A stretch of DNA of 64,000 nucleotides, taken from NCBI RefSeq assembly GCF_003382365.1, contig NZ_QTSU01000001.1:558001-622000 (forward strand). The letters run 5' to 3'. Below are positions 33,411 through 40,406 of the stretch, one piece after another (position 1 is the first letter of the stretch; every line of letters begins with the position of its first letter). The translations under genes were made by a program, and so were the position numbers. The notes under the pieces were generated by a model, which searched no databases, was not told the DNA's origin, and worked only from the letters and a program-made list of their open reading frames with translations. The stretch comes from Lysobacter silvisoli (lineage in GTDB: Bacteria > Pseudomonadota > Gammaproteobacteria > Xanthomonadales > Xanthomonadaceae).

Positions 33411-33775
33411 TCGAAGGAACTGCCAGGGATGCGAAGGTCATCAAGTTTGCTTTCATTCGCTGCGTTTTGGTCGCCGCGAAGTTCGTTGTTGCCACGGGAC
33501 TGCTTTGCTTGTCCATGCTGTTGCCTTTGGCGGGATGGCATCGACTAGCCTTGCGGGTGCGTGGCTGGTGGCTTTGGCCGGCTGTCGGAGTGCTAAGCCT
33601 CGTGGCTCTCAACGTCGCCCTGACGCTTCGTGCGCAGGTGCTGGGCTGGTATCTCCTGGCTGCCGCGCCTTACTGCGTTCTGATGGTGGTCGATAGCTGG
33701 CTCGTGCTGCCGTGGTGCATCGATCACACCCGCGAGCAAATGGCCCGCTACCAGGGCAGGGAGATCGCCGCATGA
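33407..33775 (+). CDS. Four-helix membrane protein of the conjugation remnant
   Basis: 122 residues, start codon TTG at 33407 overlapping the previous stop (TTGA). Four hydrophobic segments: VVATGLLCLSMLLPLAGW, WWLWPAVGVLSLVALNVAL, GWYLLAAAPYCVLMVV and a short one at the end. In I-type systems a TraX-like membrane protein precedes TraY, which fits the order here, but the match is by position only. It overlaps the DotA/TraY-like gene by four bases. Confidence 0.65.
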   Translation: MIEGTARDAKVIKFAFIRCVLVAAKFVVATGLLCLSMLLPLAGWHRLALRVRGWWLWPAVGVLSLVALNVALTLRAQVLGWYLLAAAPYCVLMVVDSWLVLPWCIDHTREQMARYQGREIAA

Positions 33776-35994
33776 GGCGAGTCTTTCTGGGCTTGGTGCT
33801 GATCGCCGTCGCCGGTACGGCAAGTGCGCAGCAAGCGCCGTCCGGTGGTGGGCAGTACGCGCCGCCGCCGGACGATCCTTCCTTGGGCATCCTGCGGGAG
33901 ATCTTCGGCAACCTGGTCGACTATGTGACCGGCGGAACTGGCGCGGGCGAACTGGCCAATAACGGCACGGTGATGGCCGCCGGCTTCGAGATCTTCAACG
34001 TCGCAGTGCTGTTTCTCGGCATGATTTTTGTCGCCTACACCTCTCTCATGGGCGTTATCAACACCGCTCATGATGGCGAGTTTTTGGGGCGGAAGATGTC
34101 CAACATTTGGGTGCCGCTGCGCACGTTTGCCGGCAGTGCTCTTTTGCTGCCGTTGGCGGGTGGCTACTCCGCGATCCAGGTCGTCGTCATGTGGCTGGCC
34201 GTCCAGGGCGTCGGCATCGGTGACAAGGTCTGGGCCGCAATGCTGACCCGTGTCGATCAGGGTGGGATGATCGGCCATCCGCACATCCCCGACGCGCGGC
34301 CTTTGGCCGCAAATGTTTTCAAATTCGAGATCTGCCGCGCGGCGATGAACAAGCAGTTCGCCGAGTCCGACCGCCGAGATCGCGTGGTCGTGCAACCCAA
34401 GCAACGGTTTATCCAAGCCTGGGTGCCAACCGACGATGTCCTGACCGCCGTTCCTCCCGCGATCGGCGCGATCACGAATACCGGCTACAAGCCGGTCCAG
34501 ATTCCAGTCACGAGCTGGTACTGGACCGCCAATGGCTACATCGACAACGCGGTGTGCGGCGGCCTGAGTTGGGAGGAAAGCCCGCAGTCACAGGAGGGCA
34601 ATGCTCGCTACGTCGATTTGCGGGGCATCTACCGCGCGCACACGGAATCCGTCGCGGGCATGATCAATACGCTACGTCCCCTAGCGGAGCGGGTCGTAGC
34701 CGGCGAGAAACCGTCACCCGGCGCGATCGCGCAGGCGGCCTACGCTTACGAGAATCGCCTGCAGCAGGCCTCTCGTGCTGCCGTCGATGCGGGCAACGAA
34801 TCCAGCAAGGACGCGTTCGTAGGATTCGCGAAGTCTGGGGGCTGGGTGTACGCCGGCACCTACTGCAACCACATCATTCAGCTGAACGATGCGGTGCAGC
34901 TTGCGGTCAACGCTATGCCGGTTTCTGACAGCATCGACATCGACGCCAAGGAAGCCGACTCCGCGCTGGTCGGCTATCGCGACGCCATGGCTGTCGCCGA
35001 GGAATACCTGCGGAAACGCGGCGATGGCGCCAGCCAAGCCTACGAGAACGAAGCAGGGGAAGACACGGCCGCATGCAAGGTGCCGACCAGTTGGCCCGCG
35101 CTCAAACGCTGTCTGTCGAAGCCGGCGCTATGGGGCATTGAGCAGATGACCCAGGAGATGGCGGGCGGCAACACTTCGCACGTGGCTCAGGTCAAGAACA
35201 TCGGCGACGGCATCATGACGGTCGCCTGGGGCTTCGTGGGCACCATGGCGGCGACGAAGTTCATCACGGCGGAGGCGGACGGCCTGACGCTCGGTGCCGC
35301 GAAAGGGCCAAATGAGGTCCTGGGAATGTTCACCGGGATCATTACGGTCCTGTTCTGCGCCATGATCGGCACGGGCGCCACTCTGGCGTTCTACGTGCCG
35401 TTGATTCCGTTCGTCGCGTGGATCTCCGGCGTGATCAAGTGGGTGGTGTCGGTGGCCGAGACCCTGATTGCCGCGCTGATCTGGGCCGCGGCGCATCTCC
35501 ATCCCGACGGCGACGATGCCGTCGGCCGGGCTGGCCCCGGATACATGATCATGCTGTCGGCCGTTCTGCGGCCGGTACTGATGGTTTTCGGCCTCATTGC
35601 TTCGATCGCCGTGGCGCAGCCGATCGCCCATTTGGTCAACGGCGGGTTCATGCTGGCAGTCAAGGGGTCGATGCACGACGGCGCCAACGGGATAGGCGCC
35701 TTCATCGCGTACTGCGTGATCTACGTGATCATCATGACCACTGTACTCCACTCGGTGTTCGCGCTGATCAACTTCATCCCGGATTCGGCCCTGCGTTTTA
35801 TGGGCAACGCAGTGGGCATGCACGGCATCGCCGACAGCGAGGCTCACGAATCTCAGCGGGTATTCGCAGTGGCGGCAACGCATGGCAACCGCGCCATGGC
35901 CGGTGGTGGCAGTGGGTCAGGCGGCGATCGCCCGCCGTCACGGCCTGCTGGCACCACGAACCAGGACGATCACGCTCAGCGGCCGCCGACGTAG
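33772..35994 (+). CDS. DotA/TraY-family type IV secretion membrane protein
   Basis: 740 residues from ATG 33772. Signal peptide (RRVFLGLVLIAVAGTASAQQ), an N-terminal hydrophobic part (ALLLPLAGGYSAIQVVVMWL), a large hydrophilic middle segment rich in Cys and Trp, and a C-terminal cluster of four to five helices (EVLGMFTGIITVLFCAMIGT, YCVIYVIIMTTVLHSVFALI). This layout is that of the DotA/TraY family, an inner-membrane component of I-type (Dot/Icm-like) systems. The very C-terminus is disordered. Confidence 0.85.
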   Translation: MRRVFLGLVLIAVAGTASAQQAPSGGGQYAPPPDDPSLGILREIFGNLVDYVTGGTGAGELANNGTVMAAGFEIFNVAVLFLGMIFVAYTSLMGVINTAHDGEFLGRKMSNIWVPLRTFAGSALLLPLAGGYSAIQVVVMWLAVQGVGIGDKVWAAMLTRVDQGGMIGHPHIPDARPLAANVFKFEICRAAMNKQFAESDRRDRVVVQPKQRFIQAWVPTDDVLTAVPPAIGAITNTGYKPVQIPVTSWYWTANGYIDNAVCGGLSWEESPQSQEGNARYVDLRGIYRAHTESVAGMINTLRPLAERVVAGEKPSPGAIAQAAYAYENRLQQASRAAVDAGNESSKDAFVGFAKSGGWVYAGTYCNHIIQLNDAVQLAVNAMPVSDSIDIDAKEADSALVGYRDAMAVAEEYLRKRGDGASQAYENEAGEDTAACKVPTSWPALKRCLSKPALWGIEQMTQEMAGGNTSHVAQVKNIGDGIMTVAWGFVGTMAATKFITAEADGLTLGAAKGPNEVLGMFTGIITVLFCAMIGTGATLAFYVPLIPFVAWISGVIKWVVSVAETLIAALIWAAAHLHPDGDDAVGRAGPGYMIMLSAVLRPVLMVFGLIASIAVAQPIAHLVNGGFMLAVKGSMHDGANGIGAFIAYCVIYVIIMTTVLHSVFALINFIPDSALRFMGNAVGMHGIADSEAHESQRVFAVAATHGNRAMAGGGSGSGGDRPPSRPAGTTNQDDHAQRPPT

Positions 35995-36091
35995 GGCAGA
36001 GGCGTCCGGGCCGATGCGGCTCGCGTAGCCTTGGCCTTCGGGTCAGAAGCCACGCGATCTGCCGTTCGTGCGACTGACCTCAAATGTTGCT

Positions 36092-36445
36092 TTACGTGAG
36101 CGCGCGTCGAGCCCGTCGATTGAGCTCGGTTGCGGCCACCACCAGCGCTAGTGCACCCAACATCCAGGCGGAAAAGGGAATGTCGAGCGCGACAAACTTG
36201 TCGCCTCTAAAGAGCGGGGGAAAAACGAATATCCCTACTGCAGCTAAGGCGGCCAATATCCGCGATGGATATACGCCCCACAATAGGATGATCAAGCCAA
36301 CACCGAGTAAAGAACCGCGTCTCAAGAACGTGAAGTCGTCACCACTGACGAACCACATGTACCTGGTTTCGAATACAAACCAGATGGCGATAAGCGCAAC
36401 CAATGAAACAGCGATGCACCAAATCCAGAGCGCATGCCGCTTCAT
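36092..36445 (-). CDS. Four-helix membrane protein, possible RHS immunity protein
   Basis: 117 residues from ATG 36445. Helices at about 8-25 (WCIAVSLVALIAIWFV), 48-62 (LLGVGLIILLWGVYPS), 63-78 and 90-108 (FSAWMLGALALVVAATEL). It starts one base after the stop of the RHS-core gene, so the two are cotranscribed, as toxin and immunity genes are. No family recognised. AT content is clearly higher than in the core genome. Confidence 0.6.
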   Translation of the reverse strand: MKRHALWIWCIAVSLVALIAIWFVFETRYMWFVSGDDFTFLRRGSLLGVGLIILLWGVYPSRILAALAAVGIFVFPPLFRGDKFVALDIPFSAWMLGALALVVAATELNRRARRALT

Positions 36446-36446
36446 C

Positions 36447-37178
36447 TCATTGGCCTCGGGTAGCGTTATCGATTTCTTCGTGGTGTTGCTCCCACACCTC
36501 TCGTACCTGGGGACCCCAAAGTGATTTATCCCAATTGCCTTGCTGGAACGCGTTCCCTTCGCCGTAGCTGATATTGCTGATCTGCCCAGATGGCAATATC
36601 TGACCGAACTGCAAGACAAAGCCTTCATCCATCGCGTGGGCCCCGGCTACCGTGTAATTAACCGTAATATCGGTAAACCTTGTTGGGTCAGGAGACGCAA
36701 CAGTGAATGACCTGACCATGTTGACGCCAAAGTCGAGCACCTGGAACGGCAAATGTCCAACATTGTTAAGTGTGCCTTGTGGTGAAGCGTAGTCATCTGG
36801 TCCGGGTGTCGGATTGTTGGCGAACGCATCACCCACGGCAGCCGGATTGTTTGAGGCGGACGGCGTCGAAATTAGATAGTCGTGGAAAGAGAACCTATCC
36901 GGTCCAACGCCTGATGCGCCTACAGTGTTGGGAATTGTGACGCTCGGCATGTTGGGATTTTCTGGCTGAATGACTATTTGGCCATCCTTTACAGTAGCTC
37001 GGCGCCCATCAGGATCAGTAAAGCGGTAGGGGTTGTTGTTTGCATAGTGGTAGCGGTTGAAGTTCTGGCCTGTGTTCGGGTTCGCTTGCACTGGATCCAC
37101 CGACACAAAGCGTGCGGAAGCGTCGAAGGCCAGCACGCACAACGCGGCAGCGAAAGATCCTAGAAGAACGGTGCGCAT
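36447..37178 (-). CDS. Short secreted RHS-core protein (orphan RHS cassette)
   Basis: 243 residues with a signal peptide (RTVLLGSFAAALCVLAFDAS). Residues 25-55 are the end of an RHS core (DPVQANPNTGQNFNRYHYAN, then NPYRFTDPDGR), the usual junction to a C-terminal toxin. The remaining 190 residues (VTIPNTVGASGVGPDRFSFH, then FGVNMVRSFTVASPDPTRFT) would be the variable part and match nothing I know. The start overlaps the stop of the transglutaminase-like gene (TGATG). Confidence 0.75.
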   Translation of the reverse strand: MRTVLLGSFAAALCVLAFDASARFVSVDPVQANPNTGQNFNRYHYANNNPYRFTDPDGRRATVKDGQIVIQPENPNMPSVTIPNTVGASGVGPDRFSFHDYLISTPSASNNPAAVGDAFANNPTPGPDDYASPQGTLNNVGHLPFQVLDFGVNMVRSFTVASPDPTRFTDITVNYTVAGAHAMDEGFVLQFGQILPSGQISNISYGEGNAFQQGNWDKSLWGPQVREVWEQHHEEIDNATRGQ

Positions 37179-38179
37179 CACTGCTCCCTTTGCGCCTTTT
37201 CGCGCTGAATATGTTGAAGATAGCTTGCTTCCTGCTCGGGTGTCTTCTGAGTCCAGCCGAGCGATTCGGCTTTGGTGAACCACGCCAGATTCTCGCGTGA
37301 CAGGCGCCGGTATTCGTCCTGCAGTTCGGGCGGCGCGTCCGCCACGTTCGGATATTTGGACCGGATGCGCTGCTCTGTCTGGATGTAATACGCATTCGCC
37401 TTCCAGATCATCGCCACCGGATCTTTGGGGTTGGCCTCCAGCGCCAGGTCTGCTACGGCCATGAGCGCGTCGGCGTCCTTTTTCGCACCGTAGTGCTCCA
37501 TCAGTGTGCCGGCGATCGCACCTACGCCCTCGTGCGGCAGTAGCGGGCGCAAGTAAAGGCCATTGTCCAACGCTGCTTCGGTGATGTCGGTTTCGCGCTG
37601 GTAACTGCTGTCGTATTTGAAGCCGCCCGCAGTGGCTTCTACGTTTAGCCACATCTGCTGCTCGTCGTCGGCGAACTTCACCAGTAGGTGGTTAGGCGCA
37701 GTGGCTAGCGCAACGGTCAGGCCCAGTCGTTGGCCCAAGACGAGAAAGAGAGTGGGCATGGAAACGCAGTTGCCTTTGCGCGTCGCCAGGTAGGTGGCCA
37801 GCTGCTTATTCCGGGCGTCGCGCCCGAACGGGTCGTCCAAGTCATAGGTGAACGGCCTGTTCTGATTCCACGGGCCGGGTACGTAGAGCGTCTTGAGCAA
37901 CGCGTCGAGCACCTGACGTGCAGTGGGGTTGGCGGGCACATTGCCGCGCGTGGCTCGCTCCCACTGGTCGAGCTGCCGGCGCACGGCGGCGGTGTTGGTG
38001 GACGGGTCGATGAGGCGATCCACCGTCAGCTTGACGGTGGCGTAATCCACCTTGTCATCAGGGAGCCGGAACTGCGCGCGGAGTGGGGCAAGGTCATCGG
38101 CCGCGCATGCCGCAAAGGCAAGGAACGCCAGCAGCGTGCCCATTCCCCAAGCGGCCCAGTGGGTCGGTCGTAGCCCCAT
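37178..38179 (-). CDS. Transglutaminase-like (SirB1-type) protein with TPR-like tail
   Basis: 333 residues from ATG 38179, with a signal peptide ending near FAACAADD. The core has KGNCVSMPTLFLVLGQRLGL (Cys), TAPNHLLVKF (His) and WLNVEATAGG, the usual transglutaminase-like/SirB1 pattern. The C-terminal part (ADALMAVADLALEANPKDPV, then IWKANAYYIQ) looks like TPR repeats. It starts a three-gene unit with the RHS-core gene and its membrane partner. Probably periplasmic; a real transglutaminase activity is unproven. Confidence 0.75.
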   Translation of the reverse strand: MGLRPTHWAAWGMGTLLAFLAFAACAADDLAPLRAQFRLPDDKVDYATVKLTVDRLIDPSTNTAAVRRQLDQWERATRGNVPANPTARQVLDALLKTLYVPGPWNQNRPFTYDLDDPFGRDARNKQLATYLATRKGNCVSMPTLFLVLGQRLGLTVALATAPNHLLVKFADDEQQMWLNVEATAGGFKYDSSYQRETDITEAALDNGLYLRPLLPHEGVGAIAGTLMEHYGAKKDADALMAVADLALEANPKDPVAMIWKANAYYIQTEQRIRSKYPNVADAPPELQDEYRRLSRENLAWFTKAESLGWTQKTPEQEASYLQHIQREKAQREQ

Positions 38180-38257
38180 ATGCTTCCATACGCCCCTATC
38201 CGTTCTTCGCACCATAGCGCGCCCCGGGGCCAACCGCTACGGCCTTCGCGGATCCGT

Positions 38258-38450
38258 CTAGGGCCTGAGCACCCGACGGTCCAGCAGGTCCAGCAACAGG
38301 CTGGCAACTTCCCGAGCGGCCACCGCCCATTGCTCGTCGTCGCCCGAATAAGGCTCTTGCAGCGGCTCTTCCCTGCCGCCGTGGAAGAGGTTTGTTGCGC
38401 ACCCGCCGCATTGCGACCACCAAGGCTTCGCCATCGTTACGCGGCAAGGG
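38258..38450 (-). pseudogene. Decayed C-terminal half of a HEPN gene
   Basis: Reading the minus strand, AMRRVRN is followed by a one-base insertion (an extra A in the run AACAAACC), after which LFHGG, then PLQEPYSGDDEQWAVAAREV and ASLLLDLLDRRVLRP line up with the C-terminus of the intact HEPN protein at 50318-50794. The insertion falls within the R-N-N-L-F-H motif itself. The first about 95 residues are missing. Identity with the intact copy looks like roughly 60-70 %, so this is an old paralogue and not a recent duplication. Confidence 0.8.
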
Positions 38451-38542
38451 GCTGTTAGCCCATCTGGGTCCCTGTCATGTTCTTGTTTTTCCTCCTCAAA
38501 TGAGGGACGATAATCGGAAGTCACTCGCCCAGACGGAGCCCA

Positions 38543-39181
38543 ATGAACGCCACGGTCCTGTTCGACAATCCCGAGGAGATCGCCAGCCGGCTGGAGCAGC
38601 TGGGTGTGAACGAGAGGGCGCTTCGCGAGGCGATCTATCAAGGCCATCTCCAGCGGACCCGTCTGACCCTCAATCACCCCGTGATCTATCACGGTTTGAA
38701 CATGTGGGGCGAGGTGGTGGCCGCGTTGCGGGAACAGCTTCGCCCTCTGGAATGGGTGAGGGAGGACATCGGTAGCTACGCACTGACGGCCCATGAAGAA
38801 CTCAAGCTGGCCATCAGTGTGGCGTCCGGAGACGAGGCCACTGGCAACCCTTCCGCGCACCCGTCCAACCGTTCCAGGAAGGGGCGGAACACGGTGGAGG
38901 CCATTGAGGCCAATCGCCAGTTGGAGCTCTTCGAACAGCTCCCGCCCGAAGACCAGGTGGAAGAGGGCAAGCAAACCTGGGTGCTGATGCACCACACCGA
39001 CACGTCACGCGGTGAGATTCGCGTGGAGTTGTCTCGCCCGTCGAGCATCGGCAAGGACGGCAAGATCAATGAGTGGGCCGAGCGCATCATTCTGAACAGC
39101 ATTCCGTTCGACGACGATCTGGTGGAGATCTACGCCCCCAGCGGTCCCGACATCGACATCGATATCCGTCGCAAGGCATAA
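38543..39181 (+). CDS. Unknown protein, first gene of the putative defence module
   Basis: 212 residues, with GGAG before the start. The first 90 residues look helical (DNPEEIASRLEQLGVNERAL), a Ser/Arg-rich linker follows (SGDEATGNPSAHPSNRSRKG) and the C-terminal part is beta-rich (RGEIRVELSRPSSIGKDGKI, ending IDIDIRRKA). No family recognised. It ends 10 bases before the XRE-ImmA/IrrE gene, and genes of this kind commonly precede ImmA/IrrE regulators, so the two may act together. Confidence 0.75.
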   Translation: MNATVLFDNPEEIASRLEQLGVNERALREAIYQGHLQRTRLTLNHPVIYHGLNMWGEVVAALREQLRPLEWVREDIGSYALTAHEELKLAISVASGDEATGNPSAHPSNRSRKGRNTVEAIEANRQLELFEQLPPEDQVEEGKQTWVLMHHTDTSRGEIRVELSRPSSIGKDGKINEWAERIILNSIPFDDDLVEIYAPSGPDIDIDIRRKA

Positions 39182-39191
39182 CGAGGTTGTT

Positions 39192-40361
39192 ATGTTCAAT
39201 GCACAGCGACTGACCCTTGCGCGAAAGCGCAGGGGGATGAAGAAGCGTGAGCTCGCCGAGCGGATTGGCTTGACGGAGAAATCGGTCTCGAACTACGAGG
39301 CCGGCACGCAAGAACCAGAAGGCGGCACGCTCAAGAAACTCTCAGAAGCGCTTCGGTTCCCCGAAGCGTTCTTCTTTGGCGATGACCCGGAGGTTCCTAC
39401 CCCCGATGTCGCAAGCTTTCGCTCGCTATCCAAAATGACCGCCTCCCAGCGCGATTCGGCACTGGGTGCCGGTGCCGTTGCGTTGCTTCTCAACGATTGG
39501 ATCGAGTCCAGGTTCCAGTTGCCTGAGCCGGATGTGCCGGATTTGGGGCGAGAGGGCGGCGCAATCACTGGTGCTGGTGGTGATCAGGGATCGCACGAAC
39601 CCGAGGGATATCCGTCTTGCGCGTCTGCTCAGGATCCGGAGGTCGCGGCCGGGATGCTTCGGGCCCATTGGGGTATCGGCGAGTTGCCCGTGAAGAACAT
39701 GATCGCATTGCTCGAATCGAAGGGCGTTCGTGTGTTTTCGCTGGCGATCGATGCCAAGGAAGTGGACGCGTTTTCGATGTGGAAGGGGGGGCGCCCCTAT
39801 ATCTTCCTGAATACCTTCAAGTCCGCGGAGCACTGCCGGTTCGACGCTGCGCACGAGCTGGGGCACCTGGTGCTCCATCAGCACGCGCAGCCGCAAGGAC
39901 CGGACCTGGAGCGCGAGGCCAACGCGTTTGCTTCTGCGTTTCTGATGCCCAAATCAAGCGTGCTGGCCAACGCACCCAGGTCCGCGACGCTTCCAAGCCT
40001 GGTTCGCCACAAGAAGCATTGGCTGGTGTCGGTGGCAGCGCTGAACTACCGGCTGCACGCGCTTGGGCTAACCACGGATTGGACATACCGAACGCTATGC
40101 ATCCAGCTCGCACAGGCAGGCTACCGCGTGAAAGAGCCGGAAAGCATCAACCATGAAAAGTCTCTTGTGCTTGAGAAGGTGTTCTCGGCGCTTCGGGAGG
40201 AAGGATTGAACAAGGTCGACGTGGCCCGACAGCTTTCAATTGCGCCGGAAGAGATCAATGAATTGACGTTTGGGCTCATGTTGAACGGCCTCAAGGGAGG
40301 GCGAGGCTTGGATGCAGCGCCGAAGCCGAGCCGGGCATCCCTTCGCTTGGTAAAGGGGTAA
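39192..40361 (+). CDS. XRE HTH-ImmA/IrrE metallopeptidase regulator
   Basis: 389 residues. The XRE helix-turn-helix covers about 5-60 (KRELAERIGLTEKSVSNYEA). A Gly/Asp-rich linker near 110-150 leads to an M78 peptidase domain with HELGH at 221-225 (FDAAHELGHLVLH) and the third ligand in LEREANAFASAFLMP. Such proteins both bind DNA and cleave repressors, and they control mobile elements and defence genes. It lies 45 bases before the methyltransferase gene and is the likely switch of the module. Confidence 0.93.
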   Translation: MFNAQRLTLARKRRGMKKRELAERIGLTEKSVSNYEAGTQEPEGGTLKKLSEALRFPEAFFFGDDPEVPTPDVASFRSLSKMTASQRDSALGAGAVALLLNDWIESRFQLPEPDVPDLGREGGAITGAGGDQGSHEPEGYPSCASAQDPEVAAGMLRAHWGIGELPVKNMIALLESKGVRVFSLAIDAKEVDAFSMWKGGRPYIFLNTFKSAEHCRFDAAHELGHLVLHQHAQPQGPDLEREANAFASAFLMPKSSVLANAPRSATLPSLVRHKKHWLVSVAALNYRLHALGLTTDWTYRTLCIQLAQAGYRVKEPESINHEKSLVLEKVFSALREEGLNKVDVARQLSIAPEEINELTFGLMLNGLKGGRGLDAAPKPSRASLRLVKG

Positions 40362-40406
40362 TGGATTGCGAATGTCTGATTTGATCTCTGTGGGACGAGC
40401 CGGCGC

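Larger units (their letters stand above)
31762..35994. mobile_element. Remnant of a conjugative or mobilisable element
   Basis: This block holds a truncated relaxase, an IncQ-like oriT, a TraD/MobC-like accessory gene, three small genes and a DotA/TraY-like T4SS gene, all in the order expected of a MOBQ element with an I-type T4SS. There is no integrase, ATPase or coupling protein in the window, so it is a fragment. The left junction is sharp (31761/31762). The right limit is uncertain and is set here at the last T4SS gene. Confidence 0.7.

Noticed and set aside
35995-36091. Remaining 3' half of the broken SIMPL-like gene at the right end of the mobile remnant.
   Set aside because: The short gap shows no recognisable SIMPL sequence in any frame.
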